A stretch of 43,112 nt of DNA from the NCBI GenBank assembly GCA_964464755.1, contig CAYXGZ010000030.1, positions 1-43,112 of the forward strand, read 5' to 3'. Below the pieces are notes generated by a model. That model searched no databases, was not told the DNA's origin, and saw nothing but the letters and a program-made list of their open reading frames with translations. The position numbers were made by a program, and so were the translations under genes. Positions 31,311 to 40,671 of this stretch are shown here, in pieces (positions within the stretch are counted from its first letter, which is position 1; each line of letters opens with the position of its first letter). Origin of the DNA: CAYXGZ01 sp964464755 (GTDB lineage: Bacteria > Planctomycetota > MHYJ01 > JACPRB01).

Positions 31311-31883
31311 GCGGCAGATGAAGAACGGCGCGTCCACCGACTCGCCGTTGCGCGCCGTGTACTGGATCAGCTTCACGAAGACGCCGCGGAAGTCCACCGC
31401 GTCCTGGCCGAGGTAGACGACGTCGGGCTTCGTGACGAGGTGGAAGAGCACCGGCCGGTTGCCGACGAAGAGGGCGCCGGAGTAGAGGAAGGCCTGGGGC
31501 TCGCCCGGCGTCTCGGGCAGCGGGACCGCGTTGAGCTTCGCCACCGGTCCGTGCACCGAGTAGACCCGCCCGCGGTGCGCCCCGGGGGCCGCGAGCAGCT
31601 TCTCCAGGTCGAAGTCCGGCTCCGCCATCGCCTCGAGGTCGGCCTCCGTCATCTTCTCGAGCCGCGAGACGACGTGGTTGTAGACGAAGCTGGGGATCCG
31701 CGCCCCGCCGTCCTCGACGGCCGCGTCGAAGGACGAGGGCCCCTCGCGCACCCAGAGCGGGGCGTCGGCGGGCACGGCGCGCTCGAGGTCGGCGATCTCG
31801 GCCCGCAGCCCGGCCAGGTCGCGGTCGAGCCGGCCGTGCGTGCAGCCCAGGAGCAGGACGAGGGCGAGCGGGAAGGTGCGCAT
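31290..31883 (-). CDS. Small lipoprotein downstream of the AsmA-like gene
   Basis: This 197-residue protein starts MRTFPLALVLLLGC, a signal peptide with lipobox. An upstream ATG at 31901, overlapping the AsmA stop, would add six residues. The mature part has a short coiled coil (DLAGLRAEIADLERAV), then a mixed domain with AAPGAHRGRVYSVHGPVAKL and PVLFHLVTKPDVVYLG. No family is recognised. Its position after the AsmA-like gene suggests an envelope role. Confidence 0.65.
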   Translation of the reverse strand: MRTFPLALVLLLGCTHGRLDRDLAGLRAEIADLERAVPADAPLWVREGPSSFDAAVEDGGARIPSFVYNHVVSRLEKMTEADLEAMAEPDFDLEKLLAAPGAHRGRVYSVHGPVAKLNAVPLPETPGEPQAFLYSGALFVGNRPVLFHLVTKPDVVYLGQDAVDFRGVFVKLIQYTARNGESVDAPFFICRSLRKYY

Positions 31884-31900
31884 GGATACGTGACGCTCCA

Positions 31901-34900
31901 TCACTTCGCGTTCATGCGCTCCTTGATGCGGTCCTTGTTGTCCTTGTAGGCGCGGGTCCGGTCGTAGTCGTCCTTGATCTTCTTGTACTTCGCCGCGGCC
32001 TCGGGCTTCCGGCCCTGGTCCCAGAGCGCGTCGGCCTCCTTGAGCAGGTCCTTCGCCTTCCGCTCGTCCTTGCCGAGCAGCCCCTCGAGCCCCTCCTTCG
32101 TCTTCTCCTCGAGCTCCTTCTGCACGGCCTTCTTGACGAGCTCCGCGACGACCTCCTTCCACATCAGGCGGGGGCTGGTCGCCGTCCCCCGGATCGGCAC
32201 GTCGATCGTCTCGCCGCGCCACCACTTCAGCTGCGGGATGCGCGAGACCATCTCGTCCGTCACCGGCACGCGCCAGACCAGGTCGAGGCAGTCGGGCCGG
32301 TCGTAGTCGAGGCCGATGGTGCCCGTGAACGTCGTCTCGCTGCCCGCGACGGTCCACTGCCAGGGCTTCAGGTACGAGAGGCGGCCCGCGACGATGCGGA
32401 ACTCGATCGGCCGGATGCGGAGCTCCTTCGACTCGATCGCCCGGCCGAAGATGTCCGTGACGGCCGCGAGGAAACTGCTGCCGTGGATCGCGAGGTCGCG
32501 GAACTCCACCTTGCCCTCGCCGTGGAGGTGGCGCTTGGGCAGGGCCTCCCAGCCGCCGGTCAGGACCTCCATCGAGAGCGGGCCGTCGTAGCGGAACTTC
32601 ACGCCGCTGGCGAGGAAGCCGTCGAGCGAGCCCGTCTTGCCCTTGAGCGCGCCGAAGATCGGGTGCAGGGCCGTGAGCAGGGGCGACATCTCGCCGTTGA
32701 GCCGCACCTCGCCCGCCCCGAACTCGAAGCTCGAGACCGGGGACTGCGTGCGGAGGTCCGCGCCGCCCCGGACGGTGACCGTCCCGCCGTTCACCTTCAG
32801 GGAGGCCTCCGGGTGCACGACCCCGCCCTCGAACTTCAGGCCCATGGTGCCGCTGGCGGCGAGCCCCGTCATCGTGAACTGGCCCATGCCGAAGTTCGCG
32901 CCGCCCTTCAGGCCGCGGAGGATGACCAGGGGGTCGATCTCCGACGCGGCCCCGTCGAGGGTGAAGTCGATCCGCTCCTCGGCGTCGCCCTTCAGCTCGC
33001 CCGGGAGCTTCGACTTCAGCAGGGCGCCGATCTTCGTGGGGATGTAGCGGAAGTTGCCGGTCAGGCCGCGGAACTGCATCGCCTTCGTGGCGTCGTCGAT
33101 GCGGCCCTTCAGGGTGCCGTTCGCCATCCCGGACTGGATCTCGCAGGACACGACGTCGAGGTTCAGCTGCTCGGTCTCCGTCTCGAGGTCGACGCGCGAC
33201 ACGAGCCGGATCTTCGGGTCCGCAACCGTGACGCCGGACATCGTCTGCTCGAAGCCCGTCACCGTGGCGTCGAGCGAGGTCGCGATCTTCCCGGAGCCCT
33301 TGGCGCTGAACGTCGCGGTCGCCCGGCCCTTGAGGACGAGATCCTTCGGGGCGAAGAGCGCGCCGACGTCCTTCATCACGGTCTCCAGGTCGGCCTCCGC
33401 GGAGCCCGTCACGTCGGCGACCATCTTCTCGAGGCCGGACACCGTGCCCGAGATCGAGCCCTTCGCCGTCGAGCTCGAGAAGGAGCAGCTCCGGATCTCG
33501 AAGCGCTCCGCCTTGGGGGCCAGGTCGGCGGTCAGGTCGAAGTCCACGCCGAGCTCGCGCTGGGCGACGACGCGGCCGTCGGGCATCGCGATCTCGATCC
33601 GCGGCGCGCCGAGGCGGCCCGTGGCCGTCGTCACGTCGCCCTTCACGTCGAGTTCGGCGCCCGCCCGCAGGGGCTCTCCGGAGAGCTTGTAGCCCAGCAG
33701 GAAGGCTGCCGCGCGGCGCGTGATCTCGTCCGGCTGCAGGGTCGCGTCGAGCTTCAACCGGGCGGTCGGCACCGGCTTGAGGCCGAGGAAGCCTCCGACG
33801 CGGCCGCTCACCGTGACCGAGGCCCCGGGGCCCTCGAAGCGGCAGTCCCGGATCTCCGCGGCGCCCGTCCCCGTCGTGTCGATGACGCTCGACGAGGTCA
33901 GCGAGACGTTGGCGTCCTTCATCTCGACCGGCTTGTCGCCGGCCTTGAGGCCCGACACCGAGAGCCCCGTGATCTTCAGCTCGGAGTTCGCGGTGATGGA
34001 ATTGCCGGCGCTGTCCGCCGTGGACACTAGGGTCCAGCGCCCGGTCGCGGTCGCCCCGGCGAGGTCGGCGACGTGGACCTTGGCGAGCTGGAGCAGCGGG
34101 GCGGCGTCGCCGGAGAACTCGAAGCGCCCGCCCGCCGACATCCCCTCGAGGCCGAGGCGGCGGATCGTCGCCGAGCCCCGTCCCGACGCCAGGCTGGAGG
34201 CGAACTCGAACTTCGAGAGCTCCACGTCGTCGCCCGACTTGCGACCCGAGGCGTCGACGCGGATCCCCGAGATCGTGGCGGAGCCGGTCCCCTTTCCGTG
34301 GACGACCTTCTGGACGGTGGCGACGAGCGTCTCGGCGGCGGCGTCCAGGGTCCGGAGGTCGGCCGAGAACGCGACGTCCGACTCGACGCCCGCGATCTCC
34401 TCGCGGAGATCCTCGAGCGTGATCACCGCGTCGGCGAGCCGCACCTGGGCCTTCCCCTTGAGCGAGTCGCCCTCCATCGTCCCGCCGAACTTCGCGAGGA
34501 GGTGGAGCAGCTCGGCCTTCTGGCCCTGCCGGACGCTGACCAGCGTGCCCGCGTTGAAGGTCGAGTCGCGGATCTCGAGGGCGCCGGTGCCGGAGTCGGC
34601 GGCCACGACGTAGCTCGCGACGGCCTCCCCGAGGTCCAGGCGCCCGACGGCGTCGCCGGCGAGCCGGAGGTCGGGGACGAGGAGGCGGCCCTTGGCCTCG
34701 ACCTTCGGGCCGCGGAACGTGGCCTCGCCGGTGGACTCGAGGTCCCGGCCCTCGAGGGTCGTGCCCCCGAGGAAGGCGGCGAGGGTCTGCGTCAGGACGC
34801 CCGGCCGCGCGACGACCTTCCAGGTCGCCGAGCCGGAGACGGCCTTGGGGTCGGCGACGTCGGTGGCCTCGGCGGTCGCGTCGACGTCGAAGGGCGAGGA

Positions 34901-36637
34901 GCGGAGCTCGAACTTGTCGAGCACGCAGCGGCCGCCGCGGCGGAGGTCCACGCGGCCGGACTGCTCGAGGGCCAGGTCGAGGGGCCCGACGCCCGCGCCG
35001 TCGGGGAAGGTCACGCGGAGCGCGCTGACCTTGAGCGTCGAGGTCGCCGAGGCGGATTCCCCGGTGCCGCGGACCTGGGCTCGTCCGTTGACCCGGCCGC
35101 CGAAGGTCGCGGGGAGGTCCATGAACTGCGCGAGCTTGGCCGCGAGGCCGTCGAGGTCCGCCTCGATCGTGGCCGTGGAGTCCTCGACGCGGTCCTTCAC
35201 GAGGCCGCCGGAGGCGTCGACGCGAATGGACCCGCTGGCGAGCTTCGCGGAATGGAGCTTGGCGACCTGCGTCGCCGCGTCGAAGTCGGCCTTGAGCTCG
35301 AGGAGGACGTCCTTGTCGGCGCCGAGGTCGATCGCGCGGCCGGTCGCGTCGGTGGGAGCGAGGTCCGCGAGCCGGCCCGAGACGTCGATCGAGGCGGTCT
35401 TGAGGGACCGCTCCGCTATGGAGGCCTTGAGCGAGCCGTCGAGCGTGGCGCGGCCCGCGAGCCGGCTGCCCTCCTTGAGCTGGAGGAGCGACGCGAGGGA
35501 GGCGCTGAGGCCCGCGAGGTCGATGCGGCCGCCGAGTCGCGCGTCGAGGTCGCCCGTCGAGGCGAGGTTGCGGGAGGAGCCCGCGAAGGTCAGCGTCGCG
35601 AAGTCGCCGGCCTCGAGCTTGAAGTCCTGCTTGCCGGTGCCGCGGGGGTCGATCTCGACCTGGTGGCTGAAGCTCAGCGAGGGGAGCGTGGCGGGCTCGG
35701 GCCCGACGTCGGGGCCGGCCGCGAGGAAGTCGACGAGCTTCACGGTGCCGCCGCCGCTGACCTTGGTGCCGGGGGCGAGCTCGTAGGCGAGGGAGACGTC
35801 GAGGCGGCCCTGGAGCTTGTCGAGGCGCGCGAAGAGCGCCGCCGCGGGCTGCAGCGCGTCGAGGCCGAGTCCCGCGACGGTGATCGCGATCTTCCCGGCG
35901 GCGGAGTCCGGCCCGGAGCCGGCGCGGATCCTCCCCTTGGCGCCGAGGCGGCCCGAGCCGAGGGCGGCCCCGAACTCGAAGTCGGAGTCCTGCTCGAGGG
36001 AGGGGACGTCGATGGAGGCGCCGAGCCCGGAGAGGGTGACGGCGTCGTTGAGCAGGACCCGGCCGCCGCTGACGCGGATCGTGGCGCGGACGGCGGGGAG
36101 CTTCGCGGGCGCCCGGGGGGCCGGGTCGGCGGGCTTCGGCGCGGAGGTCGCGGCGGGCTGGGGAGGTGCCGCCTGCGGCGGCGGGGGGACGCGGACGAGC
36201 GTCTCGAGGTTGAGCCGCCCGTCGGGGAGCTTGCGGACGAGGAGCTCGGGCGCGTCGACCTTCACGTCGGCGACGTAGGTTCCGAAGACGGCGGAGAGGA
36301 CGCCGACCTTCACGTCGACCGAGCCGACGCGGATGACGGGCTTGGAGTCGCGGTCGCGGATCTCGAGGTCGCGGATCGAGAGCGATCCGGGCCAGGAGAA
36401 GGAGACGGAACCGACCTCGGCGGTGGCGTCGAGGTTCGCGGCGACCTGCTCGCGGATCTGCGATTTCACGATCCCGGGGACGATGAACGGGACGGCGACG
36501 AGGACGGCGAGGAGGAGGACCGCGAAGCCGCCGCCGGTCCAGAGGAGGATCTTCTTCCAGCGGGCCATCCGGGGCCTGGGCGGCGGGGGGGCGGCCGGCT
36601 CCGGAGACGGCATCGGCGGCAGCGTGGGTTCGTTCAT
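31901..36637 (-). CDS. Giant AsmA-like envelope protein
   Basis: This 1578-residue protein has one N-terminal membrane helix (ILLWTGGGFAVLLLAVLVAV) after a Pro-rich tail. The next domain (SQIREQVAANLDATAEVGSVSFSWPGSLSIRDLEI) is typical of AsmA/TamB-type proteins. The long middle is a repetitive beta structure, as in proteins that bridge inner and outer membranes and carry lipids. The last 80 residues are a charged helix (KAVQKELEEKTKEGLEGLLGK). Function in lipid transport is inferred from family. A lipoprotein gene follows. Confidence 0.85.
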   Translation of the reverse strand: MNEPTLPPMPSPEPAAPPPPRPRMARWKKILLWTGGGFAVLLLAVLVAVPFIVPGIVKSQIREQVAANLDATAEVGSVSFSWPGSLSIRDLEIRDRDSKPVIRVGSVDVKVGVLSAVFGTYVADVKVDAPELLVRKLPDGRLNLETLVRVPPPPQAAPPQPAATSAPKPADPAPRAPAKLPAVRATIRVSGGRVLLNDAVTLSGLGASIDVPSLEQDSDFEFGAALGSGRLGAKGRIRAGSGPDSAAGKIAITVAGLGLDALQPAAALFARLDKLQGRLDVSLAYELAPGTKVSGGGTVKLVDFLAAGPDVGPEPATLPSLSFSHQVEIDPRGTGKQDFKLEAGDFATLTFAGSSRNLASTGDLDARLGGRIDLAGLSASLASLLQLKEGSRLAGRATLDGSLKASIAERSLKTASIDVSGRLADLAPTDATGRAIDLGADKDVLLELKADFDAATQVAKLHSAKLASGSIRVDASGGLVKDRVEDSTATIEADLDGLAAKLAQFMDLPATFGGRVNGRAQVRGTGESASATSTLKVSALRVTFPDGAGVGPLDLALEQSGRVDLRRGGRCVLDKFELRSSPFDVDATAEATDVADPKAVSGSATWKVVARPGVLTQTLAAFLGGTTLEGRDLESTGEATFRGPKVEAKGRLLVPDLRLAGDAVGRLDLGEAVASYVVAADSGTGALEIRDSTFNAGTLVSVRQGQKAELLHLLAKFGGTMEGDSLKGKAQVRLADAVITLEDLREEIAGVESDVAFSADLRTLDAAAETLVATVQKVVHGKGTGSATISGIRVDASGRKSGDDVELSKFEFASSLASGRGSATIRRLGLEGMSAGGRFEFSGDAAPLLQLAKVHVADLAGATATGRWTLVSTADSAGNSITANSELKITGLSVSGLKAGDKPVEMKDANVSLTSSSVIDTTGTGAAEIRDCRFEGPGASVTVSGRVGGFLGLKPVPTARLKLDATLQPDEITRRAAAFLLGYKLSGEPLRAGAELDVKGDVTTATGRLGAPRIEIAMPDGRVVAQRELGVDFDLTADLAPKAERFEIRSCSFSSSTAKGSISGTVSGLEKMVADVTGSAEADLETVMKDVGALFAPKDLVLKGRATATFSAKGSGKIATSLDATVTGFEQTMSGVTVADPKIRLVSRVDLETETEQLNLDVVSCEIQSGMANGTLKGRIDDATKAMQFRGLTGNFRYIPTKIGALLKSKLPGELKGDAEERIDFTLDGAASEIDPLVILRGLKGGANFGMGQFTMTGLAASGTMGLKFEGGVVHPEASLKVNGGTVTVRGGADLRTQSPVSSFEFGAGEVRLNGEMSPLLTALHPIFGALKGKTGSLDGFLASGVKFRYDGPLSMEVLTGGWEALPKRHLHGEGKVEFRDLAIHGSSFLAAVTDIFGRAIESKELRIRPIEFRIVAGRLSYLKPWQWTVAGSETTFTGTIGLDYDRPDCLDLVWRVPVTDEMVSRIPQLKWWRGETIDVPIRGTATSPRLMWKEVVAELVKKAVQKELEEKTKEGLEGLLGKDERKAKDLLKEADALWDQGRKPEAAAKYKKIKDDYDRTRAYKDNKDRIKERMNAK

Positions 36638-36700
36638 GTGGGTACCAGCGATTGAACCGGCCCACGGGTTGTACGCCCTCGCCGCCCCGGACGCAAGCGA

Positions 36701-36991
36701 CTAACTGATGAGGGGCGGGGCTCCGGGGGGCGGGCCGCCGCTGGGGATCGCGCCGGGGGCGCCGACGCGGACCATGCGGGTCGAGGTGTCGGCCCCGCCT
36801 CCGCGGCGGACGACGATCTCGTTTTCGCCGGGGATGAGGCGCGCGGTCTCCGGGTTGCGGGTGTCCATCCAGAGGCCGTGGAGCACGCCGTCGCGGGAGG
36901 CGTACCAGAAGTACACCTTGCCGTTGCCGTCGCTGGTGATCGTGACGAGATCGCCGAGGTTGTAGGGAACGCTGCCGGCGTTGATGCTCAT
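36701..36991 (-). CDS. Small beta-rich protein with Pro/Gly-rich tail
   Basis: This 96-residue protein starts MSINAGSVPYNLGDLVTITS and continues with strands (KVYFWYASRDGVLHGLWMDT) and an acidic/basic turn, then a tail of Gly and Pro. It looks like a small beta domain, perhaps a truncated adhesin-like or quality-control domain, but no family is recognised. It is divergent from the nuclease gene. Confidence 0.45.
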   Translation of the reverse strand: MSINAGSVPYNLGDLVTITSDGNGKVYFWYASRDGVLHGLWMDTRNPETARLIPGENEIVVRRGGGADTSTRMVRVGAPGAIPSGGPPPGAPPLIS

Positions 36992-37021
36992 CCGGACCCC
37001 CCGCAAAGTTAGGAAAACCAT

Positions 37022-37064
37022 ACCCCATGGGGTTGGTCGGGGTCCACGGGAATCATGCTAAAAT
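37022..37064. promoter_or_regulatory. Intergenic control region with 12-bp palindrome and -10 box
   Basis: ACCCCATGGGGT (37022-37033) is a perfect palindrome between two divergent genes. Downstream, TGCTAAAAT (37056-37064) is an extended -10, 7 nt before the nuclease ATG at 37072, suggesting a leaderless transcript. Confidence 0.35.
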
Positions 37065-37071
37065 CCGCGCG

Positions 37072-38013
37072 ATGGCGAAGCTGAAGAACGAGCTGACCTG
37101 GTCGCGCTCGCGGGCCTCGCAGTTCGACGAGTGCCCGCGCCGGTACTGGTTCACGTACTACGGCTCGTGGGGCGGCTGGGAGTCGAACGCGCCGCCCCGG
37201 GTGCGCGAGGCGTACATCCTCAAGAACCTGCAGACGCGCTGGATGTGGGTCGGCGACCTCGTGCACGGCCAGGTCGAGAAGTGCCTGCGCTCGGCGAGGG
37301 CGGGCGAGCTGCTGCCGCTGGCGAAGGCCGTCGAGGAGCTGCTCGAGACGATGCGGGCGGGCTTCCGCCAGAGCCGGGCCGGCGAGTACCGCGTCCGCCC
37401 GAAGAAGGCCTGCGGGCTCGTCGAGCACGAGTACAAGCTCCCGGTCAGCGACGAGCAGTGGGGCGAGGTCGCGGAGCACATGAAGACCTGCCTCGGCGGC
37501 TTCTACGCGTCGCCGTATCCCGCGAAGCTCCCCGGCCTGCCGCGCGGGGCCTGGCTGCCGATCGAGGAGCTGGACAGCTTCGTGTTCGAGGGGACGAAGG
37601 TCTGGGTCGTGCCGGACTTCGCGTACAAGACCTCGGAGACGACGGTGGAGATCATCGACTGGAAGACGGGGCGCAAGGAGGCGGAGGTCGACCCGGTGCA
37701 GCTGGCGTGCTACGCGCTGTACGCGCTGGGGAAGGGCTGGGCGCCGCGGCCGGAGGACGTGACGACGACCGAGTACAACCTCGGGACGGGCCTGGGGCGA
37801 GAGTCGAGGATGGACGAGGGAAAGCTGGAGGAGGTGCGGGGGCGGATGCGCTCCAGCATCTCGGCGATGAAGGCACTGCTGGACGACGTGGCGGGGAACG
37901 TGGCGACGGAGTCGAAGTTCCCCGTGACGACGGACGCGGCGACGTGCCGGGGCTGCAACTACCGGAAGATCTGCGGCGACTCGCCCGCGGGGCCCTGGAA
38001 GGAGGGCGCCTGA
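37072..38013 (+). CDS. PD-(D/E)XK nuclease with Fe-S cysteines (Cas4/AddB-like)
   Basis: This 313-residue protein has the PD-(D/E)XK core: H65, D182 (VPDFAYK), and D196-W-K198 (EIIDWKTGR), with Gln210 following. Four cysteines, C21 (DECPRRYWF) and C292, C295, C301 (CRGCNYRKIC), match the 4Fe-4S clamp of Cas4, AddB and related DNA-processing nucleases. No CRISPR array or other cas gene is in the window, so this is probably a stand-alone exonuclease of the PDDEXK_1 type. Its stop overlaps rmlC (TGATG). Confidence 0.88.
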   Translation: MAKLKNELTWSRSRASQFDECPRRYWFTYYGSWGGWESNAPPRVREAYILKNLQTRWMWVGDLVHGQVEKCLRSARAGELLPLAKAVEELLETMRAGFRQSRAGEYRVRPKKACGLVEHEYKLPVSDEQWGEVAEHMKTCLGGFYASPYPAKLPGLPRGAWLPIEELDSFVFEGTKVWVVPDFAYKTSETTVEIIDWKTGRKEAEVDPVQLACYALYALGKGWAPRPEDVTTTEYNLGTGLGRESRMDEGKLEEVRGRMRSSISAMKALLDDVAGNVATESKFPVTTDAATCRGCNYRKICGDSPAGPWKEGA

Positions 38014-38549
38014 TGCCGATGGAGTTCCGGCCGCTGGCGCTCCCGGGGCTGCTGCTGGCCGTGCCGAAGGTCTACGGCGACGAGCGGGGGAGCTTCTTCG
38101 AGTCCTACCGGCGCGAGGAGTTCGAGGCGGCGGGGATCCGCGGCGCCTTCGTCCAGTGGAACCAGTCGCGGACGGCGCGGAAGGGGCTCGTGCGCGGGCT
38201 GCACTTCCAGCGGGCGCCGCACGCGCAGGGCAAGCTCGTGCGCTGCCTGCGGGGCCGGATCTTCGACGTCGCGGTCGACCTGCGGCGGGGCACGCCGACG
38301 TTCGGCAAGGCGCACGCGCAGGAGCTCTCGGCCGAGCGGGGCGAGGCGCTCTGGGTGCCCGCGGGCTTCGCGCACGGCTTCCAGGCGCTGGAGGACGGCT
38401 GCGAGGTCTTGTACGGCGTGGACGCGCCGTACGCGCCGGCCTCGGAGGCGGGGCTGCGCTGGGACGATCCGGCGCTGGGGATCGCCTGGCCGCTGCCGGG
38501 GAGCGCGAACGCGCGGGACGCGGGCTGGCCGGGCCTGAGCGGGATCTAG
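38013..38549 (+). CDS. rmlC: dTDP-4-dehydrorhamnose 3,5-epimerase
   Basis: This 178-residue cupin enzyme epimerises dTDP-4-keto-6-deoxyglucose on the way to dTDP-rhamnose. It shows GSFFESYRREEFEAAGI, QWNQSRTARKGLVRGLHFQ with catalytic H64, LVRCLRGRIFDVAVDLRRGTP, and the GFAHGFQAL signature (H121). Length is usual. GGAGG lies 8 nt before the ATG and the start overlaps the nuclease stop. Other rml genes are not in the window. Confidence 0.93.
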   Translation: MPMEFRPLALPGLLLAVPKVYGDERGSFFESYRREEFEAAGIRGAFVQWNQSRTARKGLVRGLHFQRAPHAQGKLVRCLRGRIFDVAVDLRRGTPTFGKAHAQELSAERGEALWVPAGFAHGFQALEDGCEVLYGVDAPYAPASEAGLRWDDPALGIAWPLPGSANARDAGWPGLSGI

Positions 38550-38603
38550 TCGGATTCTCTCCCCGGAATCTCCGTCGATTCCGTATCGGGTAGGGCCAAC
38601 CCG

Positions 38604-40670
38604 ATGCGCACCACCTTCCTCCTGCTCCTCGGCCTGATCCCGGCGTTCCAGGACGACCCGGAGGCCGGCCCCACGATCGCCGAGCTGCGGCGCCTGGGTT
38701 CCGACGACCCCCGGGAGCGGAAGGCCGTCCTCGACCTCCTGCGGGACGACACCGCGGCCGAGAAGGACCTGGTCAAGGCCCTGGGCAACGGGGCGACGGC
38801 GCGCCGGGCGGCGTACCGGCTCGGCTACCGCGGCGACCCCCGGGCCCTGCCCGAGTTGAAGCGGGCGCTGGGATCCCGGCATCCGGAGGAGCGGGCCGCG
38901 GCCCTCGAGATCCTGCGGCGGCTTCCCCCCGAGCCCGAGTGCATCGGGGCCTCGCTGAAGTCCGACGACTACTCCGTCGCCCTGGCGGCGGCCCGCGCGG
39001 CGTGGACCCATCGCGGCCATCGGGAGACGGCGGAACTCGCGGCCTCGGCGGCGCGCGAGATCGAGGGGGAGAGGATCCGCTCGCTCGTCCACTACCGGCG
39101 CCTGCTCGCCGCGTCGCTGGCCGCGGGCGGCGACGATCCGTTCGACGGGTTCGAGCGGCACCTCGCGATGGTGGAGAAGGTCCCGGCGCTGGGAGCCGAG
39201 TACGTGCTCGCGGTCTTCCAGCACGACGCCCTGCTGGGCAACGCGAAGGTCGTGGCGGGGATCCGGGCGATGAAGGACCTGCCCGCGGCGGCCCTGGAGC
39301 AGGCGCGCCGGGCGATCCTCGAGTCGAAGTTCCCCGTGCCCGCCGACTTCGCGTCGGCCTGGGGCTCGAAATCGGCCGCGCTGGCGGAGGCGGCGTCGCG
39401 GCGGCTGGGTCCGGCGGGCCTGCGCCACGAGAACGTGGAGGGCTGGGTCGACCTGCTCAAGGCGGGCGTGCTGGCGCCGGAGCTGGAGGCGAGGGTGCTG
39501 GAGTGGCTGCCGCGGATCACGGGCCGGGCCGCGACGGGAAACCGGGCGCGGGACCTGGGGGCGTGGGGGACCTGGGCGCGGGCGATCGGGAAGGGGGGCG
39601 CGGGGGGGGCCGTCGACGCGGCGATCGACAAGGGCGCCGCGTGGTTGAAGGAGAACGGGATCTACTCGGCGGAACGCTCGCTGCGTGGTCTGATCACGCT
39701 GGAGAGCTACGCGCTGTTCAAGTCCGGGGTCGGCCCCTCGGATCCGGTGCTGAAGCGGAAGCTGGACGCGCTGAGGTCCGGGCCGCCGGTGGAGATCTAC
39801 GACGCGGCGTTGCGGGTGATCCTCTTCGCGGAGCTCCTGCCGTACGAGCGGCCGAAGCCCGGGGAGACGGTGACCGAGGACGCGGCGCGGGAGCGGCTCA
39901 AGAGCCTCGTGGGGATCCTGGTCCGGGCGCAGAAGAAGAGCGGCGGCTGGGGGTACGACTTCAACGAGACCTCGGACGACCCCAACGCGTACTGGGACTT
40001 CTCCAATACGCAGTTCGCGCTGCTGGGGCTCCGGGCCGGGGCGAACGCCGGTTTCGACGTTCCGAAGTCGACCTGGGAGCGCGCGGAGAAGCTGCTCGTC
40101 CGGGAACTGCGGACGGACCGGTCGCCCGAGGAGGCGGGGGACGGGGCCGTGGCCAGCGGGCCGCCGGCGAAGGCCTGGGGCTACAACGACGAGGCCGGCC
40201 GGACGGACCCGAGGTGGAACCTCACCTGCGGGGGGCTGTCGGGCCTGCTGATCTGCCGGGCGTCGCTGAGCGGGAAGGACCCGTCCGAGCACCTGCGGGA
40301 TGCCGACGTCGCGGCGGCCCTGCGGTGGATGGAGGGCCGGTATCCCCTGCAGATGGGCCCCCGCGGGCGGATGGATCTCTACGGGCTGTGGAGCATGGAG
40401 CGGGCCTGCCTGATCCCGGGTCGGCCGAAGCTGGCGGGGCGGGACTGGTACGACGAAGGGTCCCGCCGGCTCCTGGAAACGCAGCACGAGGACGGCCGTT
40501 GGGAAGGCTGGGGATTCGGGATCAACGCCGGCGAGAAATTCCGGTCCGTCGAGACCTGCCTGGCGCTGCTGTTCCTGCGGCGGGCGTTCGTCCCGGTGGC
40601 GACCCCGTCGGTCCCGCGGGCGCCGGCGCCTACTCCCGCCCCCGCGCCGCCGCCGAAGGAAAAGGAATAG
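38604..40670 (+). CDS. Secreted HEAT plus terpenoid-cyclase-like toroid protein
   Basis: This 688-residue protein has a signal peptide (TFLLLLGLIPAFQDD). Residues 30-280 are HEAT-like helices. Residues 320-660 resemble the alpha/alpha toroid of prenyltransferase/squalene-cyclase-like proteins, with repeated Gly-Gly-Trp and Trp-Gly-Tyr segments (QKKSGGWGYDFNET, AYWDFSNTQFALLGLR, EDGRWEGWGFGINAG). No DxDD catalytic motif is visible, so it is probably a binding or structural homologue rather than a cyclase. Such secreted proteins are frequent in planctomycetes. A Pro/Ala tail ends it. Confidence 0.75.
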   Translation: MRTTFLLLLGLIPAFQDDPEAGPTIAELRRLGSDDPRERKAVLDLLRDDTAAEKDLVKALGNGATARRAAYRLGYRGDPRALPELKRALGSRHPEERAAALEILRRLPPEPECIGASLKSDDYSVALAAARAAWTHRGHRETAELAASAAREIEGERIRSLVHYRRLLAASLAAGGDDPFDGFERHLAMVEKVPALGAEYVLAVFQHDALLGNAKVVAGIRAMKDLPAAALEQARRAILESKFPVPADFASAWGSKSAALAEAASRRLGPAGLRHENVEGWVDLLKAGVLAPELEARVLEWLPRITGRAATGNRARDLGAWGTWARAIGKGGAGGAVDAAIDKGAAWLKENGIYSAERSLRGLITLESYALFKSGVGPSDPVLKRKLDALRSGPPVEIYDAALRVILFAELLPYERPKPGETVTEDAARERLKSLVGILVRAQKKSGGWGYDFNETSDDPNAYWDFSNTQFALLGLRAGANAGFDVPKSTWERAEKLLVRELRTDRSPEEAGDGAVASGPPAKAWGYNDEAGRTDPRWNLTCGGLSGLLICRASLSGKDPSEHLRDADVAAALRWMEGRYPLQMGPRGRMDLYGLWSMERACLIPGRPKLAGRDWYDEGSRRLLETQHEDGRWEGWGFGINAGEKFRSVETCLALLFLRRAFVPVATPSVPRAPAPTPAPAPPPKEKE

Positions 40671-40671
40671 G

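Noticed and set aside
31290..37028. A 1912-codon minus-strand frame spanning the AsmA-like gene and the lipoprotein.
   Set aside because: Only the final 197-203 codons, the lipoprotein, have real composition; the rest is a shadow of the AsmA-like gene.
37072..38013. The Cas4-like nuclease as part of a CRISPR-Cas system.
   Set aside because: No array, cas1, cas2 or other cas gene occurs in the window; neighbours are rmlC and a small beta protein.
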